From Microbulbifer marinus (GTDB lineage: Bacteria; Pseudomonadota; Gammaproteobacteria; Pseudomonadales; Cellvibrionaceae), in the NCBI RefSeq assembly GCF_900107725.1, contig NZ_FNQO01000002.1, positions 186,001-250,000 of the forward strand: a stretch of DNA of 64,000 nucleotides, read 5' to 3'. The stretch's first letter is position 1. Every line of letters starts with the position of its first letter. The translations under genes and the position numbers were made by a program. The notes under the pieces are model-generated. The model saw only the letters and a program-made list of their open reading frames with translations. It had not been told where the DNA came from and ran no database searches. This document shows positions 35,085-43,814 of the stretch, piece after piece.

Positions 35085-35957
35085 ATGCGCCTGATATTGA
35101 GCCGCAAGGGCTTCGACTCCTCCGCTGGCGGCTGTCCCAGCCCGATCTTCCCCGACGGCAGCCTATACGCGCTGCCGATTCCCGATCCAAAGTCCAAGAT
35201 CCACTACGGTGACATCCACCATGGCGAGCACGATATAGGCGCGCTGGTGGAGGATCTGACACGCGGCAGGATTACCGCCGAAATGGGCGCGCACCTGGAC
35301 CCGGATATGCAAACCGCTGCGCTGCCGCGGCTACCGGGCTGGCGGCCGCTGCTGGGTCAGACCGGCGCCGCCCAGGGGCATCTGCGCAAGCAGGGCGTGG
35401 GGGTTGGCGATCTGTTCCTGTTCTTCGGGCTGTTCCGGCCGGTAGAGAAGTTTGACGGCCACTGGCGCTTTGTCAAAGACGAACCGGCCCGTCATGTCCT
35501 CTGGGGCTGGCTATCAATTGGCGAAGTCATCAAAGTCGATGCACTTGAGTCCGGTGCGCTCCCATGGGCACGCTACCACCCGCATTTCGCGATAGGCCCT
35601 GACGCCGCCAATACGCTGTACCTCGCCGCCGATCGATTTTCACCGAGTCGCTGTGCGCGCGCGCTTGCAGGGGCGGGGATATTCTCACAACTCGCTCCGC
35701 CGCTGGTACTGACTCGGCCGGGCTCAACAAAACCGACGGCTTGGCGCCTGCCAAAATTTCTCTACCCGCGCGCGGGGCAGACTCCGCTGAGTTACCACAG
35801 CAAGCTGGAGCGCTGGAGTCTGGATCTCGCAAATAGCGACGGCGATCACTGCCACCTGCAATGTGCTGCCCGGGGGCAGGAATTTGTGCTGGATATGGAC
35901 GAGTACCCACAATCCCATTCGTGGGTTGCTGAACTGATTACCCAGCAAGGCAAATAA
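35085..35957 (+). CDS. Nmad3-type (putative nucleotide-modification-associated) protein
   Basis: The protein is 290 residues from MRLILSRKGFDSSAGGCPSP, which is the standard start of the Nmad3 domain; an ATG eight codons earlier is less likely. Conserved blocks are GGCPSPIFPDGSLYALPIPD, HLRKQGVGVGDLFLFFGLF and YHPHF. The family is named from its association with DNA hypermodification systems, by comparative genomics. Here no modification enzyme or phage gene is near. Function unproven. Confidence 0.8.
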   Translation: MRLILSRKGFDSSAGGCPSPIFPDGSLYALPIPDPKSKIHYGDIHHGEHDIGALVEDLTRGRITAEMGAHLDPDMQTAALPRLPGWRPLLGQTGAAQGHLRKQGVGVGDLFLFFGLFRPVEKFDGHWRFVKDEPARHVLWGWLSIGEVIKVDALESGALPWARYHPHFAIGPDAANTLYLAADRFSPSRCARALAGAGIFSQLAPPLVLTRPGSTKPTAWRLPKFLYPRAGQTPLSYHSKLERWSLDLANSDGDHCHLQCAARGQEFVLDMDEYPQSHSWVAELITQQGK

Positions 35958-35967
35958 CGCTGGGGAT

Positions 35968-38148
35968 TCAGTTACCAATTTCTTTATCGTTTCTGGCCAC
36001 CGACAGATAGCCCAGGTAACGCTCGCGGATCTGCCGCACATAGTTCACCGGCTCGCGGCCGCGCACATAGCCGAACCGGGTCTGGCGGTGATACTCCGGC
36101 CTGGACAGCAACAGCATCGCCTCCTCCACATTGCCGAACCACAGGTCCGGGTCCTTGCCAAGGCGTGCGGCGAGTTTGCGCGCATCCCTGACATGGCCGT
36201 GACCGGCATTGTAGGCGGCAAGGGTGAAATAGATTTTCTGGTCGAATGGCAGATCCCGCGGGAAGCGCTGTTCCAGCCACTCGAGATAGGAGACACCGGC
36301 GCGGATACTGTTTTCCGGCACAAATAGATCGCTGATACCCATCTGCCGCGCGGTGCGCGGCAACACCTGCATCAGGCCGCGGGCGCCAGCGAATGACTGG
36401 GCGCGCGGGTCAAACTGGCTTTCCTGATACATCTGCGAAACCACCATGCGCCAGTCGCGATTGGCAGCGGCGGCATATTCGCGCACTAGCGGATCGTAAG
36501 GCGACAGTTGATCAATACTGCGCAGGCGATCGCGCTGGTGGCGGAGGATGCGCTTGGTTTCCTTGAAATATTTGTTATAGGTGACGTTGAAAAACAGGCC
36601 CCGGTGGTGTTTTTTCAGGAAGCCGTTCAGCTGCTGTAACAACTGCGACTGATCGCCGCGCACTGCCCAGGCGATATCGCGCTCGCCCGGCAGCTCTCCC
36701 ACCACGGTGAAGTCATCGCGGTAGGTGCTTTCAATCGCGACCAGGTGGGAGTCGGCGACGGTATAGGGGTAAACGCCTTCGACAACCGCGTCGATCAGTT
36801 GCTCGGTGGTCGCCCCCGCGGCCGGTACTATCTGCATCGGTGTGCTCTGCTCGCCGGCGAGTTTCTCCAGGCTGCCGTGGTAACTGGTAAGCGGATTGAC
36901 GACCACCTGCTTACCTGCCAGGAGTTCCGCCACCGGCTGCGCCTGCAATTCAGCCGCTGCCGCACCGGCGGCAATGACCTGTTCGGTGACGCTCATGTAG
37001 GGCCGGGAAAAGACCAGGCCCTGCTGACGCCGCGAGTCGGTAACCGTGAGCGACGCGGCGATCATATCGCCCATGCCGGCGTTCAGCGCCTCCACCAGAT
37101 CCACATCGGGCCCGGGCACCACCATGCTCAGACGCAGCTTGTGTTCGCGGGCGAACTGCTTGAGCAGGTCGTAATCGAAACCCATCAACTCACCGCGCCA
37201 GATAAAGTAGGAAGCGGGGTGGTTGCGGGTTAGCACGCGCAGCGTGCGGGTCTCCTTAATCGCCTGCCAATCGCGCAGCGGGCGCTCCCGGTGCTGGCTG
37301 GCGAGCACGTGTTCGGCGGTGAAGAACTCGTTCAGTGCGCGCTTCAGTTTTGGCGCCTCGCGGCGCACCGCCCAGGCGATGGCCCGTTGGGAATCCAGCT
37401 CACTGCTGGTGGTCAGGTGCGGATAGGACGGCAGCAGCGCTTCGGCGAGATTGCTATCGATCACCGTCGCCATATATTCGCCGTCGGCCACCGCGGCCAG
37501 CAGGTCGTCGTGCTGTATCGGCTCGTCCAGGTAGGCGATCTCGAAACGCTGTTGCGGCTCCCCGCCATTCGACAGTGTCTCGGCGAAGGCACTGCCGCGG
37601 CGCACCGCCACTTGCAGCGGTTCGGCATCGGCTTGCGCTGGCTCGGCGCCCTGACGGGTCACGAGCAGCTCGCGCACGTATTGCAGCGGGCGGGTAAATG
37701 CAATCTGCTCAGCACGCTCGGTGGTGCGGGAATAATTGGTGGCAATCACATCGCCGCGGCCTTCCGTGAGCGCCGGAATCAGCTCCGCGAAGCTGTCCAC
37801 ATAGACCCACTGCGGTTCCAGGCCGCGGCTGTGGGCAAACTTCTCGGCCAGCGCCCGCCACTCGGCACTGGGCAGACCATCGCGGGGCAGGGCCTCATCC
37901 TCGGCCAGGCGCGGGGCGAGCAGGCGCAGCACGCCGCGCTGGCGCATCGCCGGCAGATCGCCGGTCTCGATATAGTTCTGAAATACCGCAACGGCCGCTT
38001 CTTCCGCCGCCGGCTCCTGCGACTCTGCCAATTCCTCGGGCGCCGCCTGCACCGCCGGCGCCTTCTCGTCTGCGCGCTGCTCACAGCCGATCACGGCCAT
38101 CAGTGCCACGACGAGAAAAATAACAGCCGGTGAAATCCTTTTTTTCAC
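35968..38148 (-). CDS. MltF-like lytic transglycosylase lipoprotein with two solute-binding domains
   Basis: The protein is 726 residues and the lipoprotein Cys is residue 22 (LMAVIGC). Two tandem SBP_bac_3-type solute-binding modules follow (about 75-290 and 305-530). Both show the same LRVL/LRLL opening, a GDMIAASLTVT/GDVIATNYSRT-type motif and a closing IAWAVR. The C-terminal SLT domain (about 555-700) has catalytic Glu in QESQFDPRAQS, then GARGLMQVLP and AAYNAGHGHV. Standard MltF has one binding module and about 500 residues. It acts on peptidoglycan at the outer membrane. It follows the alpha/beta hydrolase gene in the same direction after 34 nt. Confidence 0.92.
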   Translation of the reverse strand: MKKRISPAVIFLVVALMAVIGCEQRADEKAPAVQAAPEELAESQEPAAEEAAVAVFQNYIETGDLPAMRQRGVLRLLAPRLAEDEALPRDGLPSAEWRALAEKFAHSRGLEPQWVYVDSFAELIPALTEGRGDVIATNYSRTTERAEQIAFTRPLQYVRELLVTRQGAEPAQADAEPLQVAVRRGSAFAETLSNGGEPQQRFEIAYLDEPIQHDDLLAAVADGEYMATVIDSNLAEALLPSYPHLTTSSELDSQRAIAWAVRREAPKLKRALNEFFTAEHVLASQHRERPLRDWQAIKETRTLRVLTRNHPASYFIWRGELMGFDYDLLKQFAREHKLRLSMVVPGPDVDLVEALNAGMGDMIAASLTVTDSRRQQGLVFSRPYMSVTEQVIAAGAAAAELQAQPVAELLAGKQVVVNPLTSYHGSLEKLAGEQSTPMQIVPAAGATTEQLIDAVVEGVYPYTVADSHLVAIESTYRDDFTVVGELPGERDIAWAVRGDQSQLLQQLNGFLKKHHRGLFFNVTYNKYFKETKRILRHQRDRLRSIDQLSPYDPLVREYAAAANRDWRMVVSQMYQESQFDPRAQSFAGARGLMQVLPRTARQMGISDLFVPENSIRAGVSYLEWLEQRFPRDLPFDQKIYFTLAAYNAGHGHVRDARKLAARLGKDPDLWFGNVEEAMLLLSRPEYHRQTRFGYVRGREPVNYVRQIRERYLGYLSVARNDKEIGN

Positions 38149-38182
38149 GGTTCGCCTCTCCCTTTTAGTAGATGAATAACTG

Positions 38183-39103
38183 CTAGCTGGACACCATCAT
38201 CGGCTCGGGCTCTTCGATCTGCGTGCGGAAGGCCAGATAGGCGCGGAGCACCTGTTCCGGCGCTTCGGTCTGCGGGTAATGTCCGACTTCCGTGAGCTCG
38301 GTGACATTCGCATTGGGCACCAGCTGCCGATAGCGCGCCACCATATGCGCACCGGATATCGGATCGAGCGTGCCATCGATCAGCTTCACCGGCATCCACT
38401 CATTGCACAGGGAGCCGACCCAGCGCGCACGATGCCGCCGGCGCTGTGGCATATAGTGAATCAGCCGGTGCATCACCCCCACGCCATCGTTGTTCTGCAC
38501 CAGCTCCCAGAAACCGTCGAGATCCGACGCAGAGGGCGGCGTATTCGGGCCGCAGATTTTGTGCAGATTGGCCGCCAGCTTCTGCTTGCTGAACAGCCTG
38601 GCAACCATTGCCCCGATTGGGGATAGCAGTAATTTCTGTATCAGCACCGGCTTGTGCGTTTCCGGGAAGAGCCCGCCGTTCAACAGGCAGACGCTCCTGA
38701 TGCGCAGATTCGAGTCATCCGCGCGGGTGACATTCAGGCGCTCGCGGTCCCTGGCCATCAGCTCCTGGGCCACGGTGTCGCCGTAGTCATGGGCCAGGAT
38801 GTGGTAATCACCGACACCCTGCGCCGTCAGCCAGGTTTCGATCAGCTCGGCCTGATCGGCAATCTGGTAGGAGAAATCACGCGGCTTGGCGGAGTCGCCA
38901 AAGCCGAGCATATCGATGGTGTAGAGCAAATAGTGCCGGGCGAGCTCCGGCCAGATCTTGTTCCAGTCCCAGGATGAGGTGGGAAAGCCGTGGATCAGCA
39001 CCAGCGCCTCGCCGTCCGGATTGCCGCCAGTGCGCGTAAATACTGGCCAGCCGCGATATTCAAAGGTGCTTCCACCGCGCCGCCATTCCTGTAGATTGAT
39101 CAT
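38183..39103 (-). CDS. Alpha/beta hydrolase (epoxide-hydrolase/dehalogenase-like)
   Basis: This 306-residue protein has the oxyanion-loop motif HGFPTSSWDW and the nucleophile elbow LAHDYGDTVAQE, where the nucleophile is Asp rather than Ser. That is typical of the epoxide hydrolase and haloalkane dehalogenase branch. The catalytic His is in GHYPQTEAPE near the end, and a cap-domain stretch lies between. No signal peptide is visible. It is upstream of and co-directional with the MltF-like gene. The substrate is unknown. Confidence 0.9.
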   Translation of the reverse strand: MINLQEWRRGGSTFEYRGWPVFTRTGGNPDGEALVLIHGFPTSSWDWNKIWPELARHYLLYTIDMLGFGDSAKPRDFSYQIADQAELIETWLTAQGVGDYHILAHDYGDTVAQELMARDRERLNVTRADDSNLRIRSVCLLNGGLFPETHKPVLIQKLLLSPIGAMVARLFSKQKLAANLHKICGPNTPPSASDLDGFWELVQNNDGVGVMHRLIHYMPQRRRHRARWVGSLCNEWMPVKLIDGTLDPISGAHMVARYRQLVPNANVTELTEVGHYPQTEAPEQVLRAYLAFRTQIEEPEPMMVSS

Positions 39104-39313
39104 ATTGTTGTTTTTATCTGTTCTCGATGCAAAGTTGGAGATTAGCTCGTCGCAGCAATCTCAAGCCATAGGTTAACACCAATGATAAAGAAGCATGAGG
39201 TAGATACCAGCCATGGCGACTCGATACCTATTCGTTGTATAAAAGATTGGAATAAATCAAGAGCACTAATGCTCCAACCAATGGCCCGGCTAACGCGATC
39301 AACACGTTAAAGC

Positions 39314-39859
39314 ATGAATAAGATACTGTTTCTCACGATTGCGCTATTTACATACATTTCGGCCCATGCCGACACGGACGCATCTACCAATCAGGAGCTG
39401 CTGGAACTGTTCAACGAAGACCAGCAAGTGAGAAAATCCAAGAATGTCGATTGGGACATTATTGCCAGACAGGATGCAGAGCGTCGCAGATCCGTGCTTG
39501 CAATGGTTGCCGCGGGACAACTACATACATCCGAAGACTACTATCACGCCGCGATGATTTTCCAGCATGGCGAATCAGCCGACGATATAAGAACAGCTTT
39601 CAGCTTCGCGTGGATGGCGATCACCCTTGATCCATCTAATGACTCGGCGCGCTGGCTCAGCGCGGCGGCCTGGGACCGCATCATGATGAGAGAAGACATG
39701 CCACAATGGTATGGCACACAGTTTTCGAGACCGTCTCCAGAAGACCCGTGGGAACTCTACAAAATAGATGAATCGGCAGTTACGGATGAAGAGCGGGCGC
39801 GAATGAAGGTACGGTCACTGGAGGATTCACGTGCGCTCGTGGAGAAGTTGAACCAATAG
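39314..39859 (+). CDS. Secreted DUF6624-like protein
   Basis: This 181-residue protein has a signal peptide (MNKILFLTIALFTYISAHA). The mature part includes LLELFNEDQQVRKSKNVDWD, RRRSVLAMVAAGQLHTSEDYYHAAMIFQHGESADD and LDPSNDSARWLSAAAWDRIMM, plus YGTQ. This pattern of E/D, DYYHAAMIFQHG and ARWLAA is found in DUF6624 proteins. No enzyme role is known. Acidic and lacking cysteine, it would be periplasmic. A methyltransferase gene follows in the same direction. Confidence 0.8.
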   Translation: MNKILFLTIALFTYISAHADTDASTNQELLELFNEDQQVRKSKNVDWDIIARQDAERRRSVLAMVAAGQLHTSEDYYHAAMIFQHGESADDIRTAFSFAWMAITLDPSNDSARWLSAAAWDRIMMREDMPQWYGTQFSRPSPEDPWELYKIDESAVTDEERARMKVRSLEDSRALVEKLNQ

Positions 39860-39928
39860 TATTGGTGGAATTTTGCGAAAAAGCGGAATTACTGGTGAGC
39901 CGGCAAAAGGTACTTTGGAACATCGTTC

Positions 39929-40540
39929 ATGAGCTTCTACGAAAATCACTGCTTACCCCATCTGATCAATTGCGCCTGCGGCCTCAAGGCATTCCGCAAA
40001 CAGCGGCAGCTGGTGGTCCCGCAGGCCCGCGGCCGCGTGCTGGAGGTGGGGTTCGGCTCCGGCCTCAACCTGCCCTTTTACGATACCGATAAAGTGGAGT
40101 TTGTCTGGGGGCTGGAGCCCTCGGCGGGCATGCGCAGGCGTGCGCGCGACAATGTCCGCAAGTCGCCGCTCGAGGTTCGCTGGCTGGATCTGCCCAGCGA
40201 AGAGATACCACTGGAGGACGACAGTGTGGATACGGTATTGCTGACCTACACCCTGTGCACCATCCCTGACTGGCGCAGCGCACTGGCAGAGATGCGACGG
40301 GTGCTGAAGCCCGGTGGCGAGCTGGTCTTCAGCGAACACGGCCGTGCGCCGGATGCCAGTGTCCGCAAGTGGCAGGATCGCCTAAACCCCTACTGGCGCC
40401 GCGCATTCGGCGGCTGCAACCTGAACCGGCCGATTCCTGCACTTATCGAAAATAGCGGCTTCGATATTCAGTCACAGGATTCCGCTTACATATTGTCGCT
40501 CAAGCTGGCCGGCTTTAATTATTGGGGTGTAGCCTACTAG
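39929..40540 (+). CDS. Class I SAM-dependent methyltransferase (METTL7/UbiE-like)
   Basis: This 203-residue protein has the SAM-binding motif VLEVGFGSGLNLPFY, the acidic residue in GLEPSAGM, and DTVLLTYTLCTIPDW with VLKPGGELVFSEHG, all of the UbiE/METTL7 type. The C-terminal FGGCNLNRPIPALIENSGF fits the METTL7-like subgroup, which methylates thiols or small hydrophobic compounds in some organisms. It is cytosolic and may be co-transcribed with the gene 70 nt upstream. Confidence 0.9.
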   Translation: MSFYENHCLPHLINCACGLKAFRKQRQLVVPQARGRVLEVGFGSGLNLPFYDTDKVEFVWGLEPSAGMRRRARDNVRKSPLEVRWLDLPSEEIPLEDDSVDTVLLTYTLCTIPDWRSALAEMRRVLKPGGELVFSEHGRAPDASVRKWQDRLNPYWRRAFGGCNLNRPIPALIENSGFDIQSQDSAYILSLKLAGFNYWGVAY

Positions 40541-40882
40541 CAATTACAGCGTTCCGTCCCAGCCTCACCTAACTCATTTGCCGGTAATGGCCAGAATTCG
40601 CGTTTTCGCGTTAAGTACTGTTTAAGCTGACTGCAACTTTCTGTCGAACTATCGGATCACATCGGTGACGCAGTTCATCTATTGCTCTTCAATCTCAAGT
40701 GAGCCATTTATTACCCGCTTTACAACCCTGTAATTGGCTGTAATTGATTTTAACTATCACTTGCCGTTTGGCACATTTATAATTTTTCCCCCAGTCTGCA
40801 ATGCAATAGCGATCTCAACGTTATTGAAAACGATAAGCACTGGATCTTGTTATCAATGATACGCTCTAGGGAAACGATAAAA
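40541..40882. other. Intergenic region before the lipoprotein gene, no gene seen
   Basis: These 342 AT-rich nt have stops in all frames. They presumably include the promoter of the lipoprotein at 40883, but no firm -35/-10 pair stands out. Confidence 0.4.
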
Positions 40883-41545
40883 ATGATTAAGAAGCTCGCG
40901 CTATTCAGCCTCATTGTATTCATGGCAGGCTGCGCAGGAACCAAAACCATTCCGCTGTCAGCGGATACCGCACCGCTGATGGAAGGCCGCATGATGAGTG
41001 GGGCCTTTGCCGATGAAAAGCCGGGCTTCGCTGCAATGACCGCTGACAAAGCCATGTTCGGTGCGCTGGGTGCCGTGGCAATGATTTCAGCCGGCAACAA
41101 GATAATCGAAGAAAACGGTGTTGAAGATCCCGCGTCCTATATCTACGAATCACTGGCACCGGTGCTTGCCGAGCAGTATTCCTTGCGGCTGCTTGATGAC
41201 AACAGTATCCGTACTTCCAGTGTCAAACCGGCTGACCTGGCTGACAATGTTAACGATGCGCGGCTACTGTTAGATGTTCGCACCATAGGCTGGAACATGG
41301 GTTACTTCCCAACCGTATGGAACAGGTATCGGGTTGGATATAGTGCGAAGCTGCGATTAATCGACACATCTACTCAAGAGGTACTGGCCGAATCTGTGTG
41401 CAGCAAGATGAGCACCGACGAAAGTGAAAGCGCTCCGACTTATGATGAACTTATGGCCGATCAGGCCGCGCTATTGAAATCACAGCTGTTGTCGGCCGCT
41501 GATCATTGCGTCAACGAGTTCAAAACCAATACCCTGATGCTTTGA
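40883..41545 (+). CDS. Lipoprotein of unknown function
   Basis: The protein is 220 residues from the ATG at 40883. The signal is MIKKLALFSLIVFMAGCAG with lipobox MAGC. The mature part is mostly alpha/beta and acidic, with LLLDVRTIGWNMGYFPTVWNRYRVGYSAKLRLIDTST, a pattern seen in LPS-assembly- or curli-like accessory lipoproteins. I recognise no named family. An ATG twelve codons upstream would break the signal peptide. It ends at a strong two-way terminator. Confidence 0.8.
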   Translation: MIKKLALFSLIVFMAGCAGTKTIPLSADTAPLMEGRMMSGAFADEKPGFAAMTADKAMFGALGAVAMISAGNKIIEENGVEDPASYIYESLAPVLAEQYSLRLLDDNSIRTSSVKPADLADNVNDARLLLDVRTIGWNMGYFPTVWNRYRVGYSAKLRLIDTSTQEVLAESVCSKMSTDESESAPTYDELMADQAALLKSQLLSAADHCVNEFKTNTLML

Positions 41546-41607
41546 TCGACTATCGCGAGCTAGGCAGCGGCAGTCGCTATTTGATTTAGTTGCGCCAAGA
41601 CCGACAC

Positions 41608-41641
41608 AAAAAAGCCCCGGTCTCTCGACCGGGGCTTTTTT
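41608..41641. terminator. Strong bidirectional intrinsic terminator
   Basis: A symmetrical stem AGCCCCGGT/ACCGGGGCT over CTCTCG is flanked by A6 on the left and T6 on the right, between two convergent genes. It is textbook for both strands. Confidence 0.93.
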
Positions 41642-41653
41642 GGTTATTTGAAC

Positions 41654-43186
41654 TTAACCCTCTTTTCGGGCCAGCGTCGTCCGCGCCTTGTCCGTCGATT
41701 TTTTCTGCCCCTGCATTTCCGCCAGCATTGCCTTCATCTGCTCGAATTCCTCTTCGCTTTCCAGCTCCAGCATCAGCGGCTGCGCGACATGGGCGAAGAA
41801 TTCCGCATCCTGCTGTTCGTAGAGTTCCCGTGCCAGCCACTGGGCGATATGCACCTGTCGCGGTGCGCGCAGGTAGGCCTGCTCGAGCATTTCCACGTAT
41901 TTTTCCCGCGGATAGTCGAGCATTTCCATCGACATCGCGAGTCCGTACCAGTGGGAGGCGGTGTCGGAATCGTTATTCACCAGAAATACGAACTGGTCGC
42001 GTACCTTTTTCAGCTCGTCACGGCTGCGCGCATCGCCCGGACGATTGACCTGGCGGTTAAGGCCGAGCCACGCATCTACATTCTTGTACCAGATCTCATC
42101 GCGGTATCGCGCCGGGATGCTCGCCAGCAGCTGCCCGGCACGCTCGAAGTTGCCGACATGGGTCTCCGCATCCGCCTGCACCGCAGTGAGTTTTGGGCTG
42201 TCGACGCCGGCGAGGTGGGCGTACTGCAGCAGATCCAGCAGTCCGTCGAGGTTGTAACCGGACATCACCAGGAAGTGGCCGATTTCTGCTACGGCAGTTC
42301 GCGGAGCGAGCTTGCTCACCACGGGACGGGCCTCGCGGAAGTCGGCCGGAATCGCACCGCCGACGAGGTTGAAGCTGCCCTTCTCAAACATGGCCTCGTA
42401 CTTTTCCTCAATCTGCGCCAGGGACATGCCCAGCGACGTTTCGAGAGCCTTTACCGGGTCGGCGCCATTGTTGTACGCCTTCACGTAGTCCTTGAACTGC
42501 TCCACCTTGCCGCTTTCCATGATCAGCCAGTGCGCGAGCATCCAGCCGCTGGCGTATACCTGGGCCTTTTCGTCACCGGTCGTGTTAGAGACGGTAGCGC
42601 GCAACAGCTTCTCCAGTGGCATCTGGCTGGCAAAGATCAGGGTCATCGCCCGCTCTTCCGGAATGGCACCCAACTGGTAGCCGCCGTTCTGGGTAAAGGT
42701 CATCGTCGACATGAACTCGGCAAAGCCTTCGCTGTACCAATAGGGGTAGTGCGTGGTGTTGCCGTTGTAGCTCAGGAAGTGGGTGTACTCGTGGAACAGG
42801 AACTCACGGGCGCGCAGCTGGCGCTTGCCATTGCGACCGTCCAGGTTTACCAGGGCGTAGCTGCCCTGCGCGGTTGTGTCGAACAGGCCGTTGGTCATTT
42901 CCGCCAGCTCTTCGCCCACCAGGCCGGCATAGCTCTTGCGGTCGGCGGCGGCGTAAATAGTGAGCTTCTGGCTATCCTGCGGGGCGTCGAGCAGCTGCAA
43001 CGCCACGGCGCGATAGCGCTCCAGATCGGCGGCGAGGGTCTTCACCGCCGCGGGGTCGCCATTGGTGACGATGCGGAAGTTGTCACTCTCTACCTGGTAC
43101 CAGGTCTCTTCACCCAGGTTTGCCTTACAGCCTGAGAGCACAAAACCGAAAAAAATTACCAATACTGCGAGTGTGCGAGGAAACAT
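41654..43186 (-). CDS. Lipoprotein metallopeptidase with HEYTH motif (DUF1570-like)
   Basis: The protein is 510 residues from the ATG at 43186; an earlier ATG at 43249 would add 21 residues before the signal. The signal MFPRTLAVLVIFFGFVLSGC has lipobox LSGC. The zinc site is HEYTH (in FLFHEYTHFLSYN), followed by YSEGFAEFM with the third ligand Glu, as in gluzincin peptidases of the DUF1570 group. The C-terminal half has helical TPR-like repeats (ASHWYGLAMSMEML, KYVEMLEQAYLRAP). It would be anchored in the envelope and digest proteins or peptides there. It lies between the peptidase genes on the opposite strand. Confidence 0.88.
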   Translation of the reverse strand: MFPRTLAVLVIFFGFVLSGCKANLGEETWYQVESDNFRIVTNGDPAAVKTLAADLERYRAVALQLLDAPQDSQKLTIYAAADRKSYAGLVGEELAEMTNGLFDTTAQGSYALVNLDGRNGKRQLRAREFLFHEYTHFLSYNGNTTHYPYWYSEGFAEFMSTMTFTQNGGYQLGAIPEERAMTLIFASQMPLEKLLRATVSNTTGDEKAQVYASGWMLAHWLIMESGKVEQFKDYVKAYNNGADPVKALETSLGMSLAQIEEKYEAMFEKGSFNLVGGAIPADFREARPVVSKLAPRTAVAEIGHFLVMSGYNLDGLLDLLQYAHLAGVDSPKLTAVQADAETHVGNFERAGQLLASIPARYRDEIWYKNVDAWLGLNRQVNRPGDARSRDELKKVRDQFVFLVNNDSDTASHWYGLAMSMEMLDYPREKYVEMLEQAYLRAPRQVHIAQWLARELYEQQDAEFFAHVAQPLMLELESEEEFEQMKAMLAEMQGQKKSTDKARTTLARKEG

Positions 43187-43814
43187 AGTTCTAGCCACTA
43201 GGTTGTCTCTTCTGAGGCCCTCCATGGCGGAACAAGGAAGCCCACACACTACCGGTTTTTATTGATCAAAAAAAGAACAATTTTAGACCAGAACCGAAGA
43301 TTCGCCTGTTTTTCTGAGACTGAAAAGTCCGTAAAAGTCAGCTATTGCGGGCGCTGCAGATTGATGCTCGGCGCGCCAATGACCGATACCGACCTCTCAG
43401 TTTCGATTTCGTGCCCATCGATGGCGACTCGGCAGCCCGTATATTCACAATTATGACTACATGAGAGATAGCAGTCATAAAAATAATGAATATTCGGTTG
43501 AGAGAGAAAACGATGAAGAGGTCACCGTTACTGGCGCTGCTCGATAGCAATGACGACCATATCTGGGCCACGTGATGACACTGGCCATCGACACCGAGGG
43601 GCTGATTTACCATATGCCGGCGGATACCAATTACAAACAGGCCAGAACCCAGGGACTACCAGACTGGATGCCGGCCTGCGCCGGCATGACGACAGAGATA
43701 TCGCCGGTGCAAGATCTGTCCATCCAAGGCACTGCCGCCTTTCGGCAATCCCCACCCCGAACCGCTACAATGGCGCCTTTGCCGAATTCCCATTTCCCGA
43801 AAATAAGAGAAGCT
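43187..43814. other. Long intergenic region with eroded coding traces and half a repeat element
   Basis: These 628 nt have no convincing gene. The short plus frame 43262-43456 has no family match. A stretch around 43350-43460 shows some coding-like bias but no clear identity. One half of the dispersed palindromic repeat lies at 43664-43691. The region contains the promoter of the third M1 peptidase. Confidence 0.5.
43664..43691. repeat. Dispersed intergenic palindromic repeat, half copy 3
   Basis: CTGGATGCCGGCCTGCGCCG followed by GCATGACG corresponds to the right arm of copies 1, 2 and 4. The left arm is not seen. It supports placing the peptidase start after this point (43815) rather than at the earlier in-frame ATG. 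Confidence 0.75.

Noticed and set aside
40541-40882. Riboswitch or small RNA upstream of the lipoprotein gene
   Set aside because: The region is AT-rich with only weak stems; I could not match any known riboswitch layout.
41648-43135. 495-codon open frame on the plus strand opposite the HEYTH peptidase
   Set aside because: The minus strand has a clear lipoprotein signal and zinc motif; the plus frame has neither a ribosome-binding site nor any recognised domain.
43262-43456. 64-codon plus frame in the long gap before peptidase copy 3
   Set aside because: No recognisable motif and weak start. It overlaps a stretch with slight coding bias in another frame, so it was left as intergenic.
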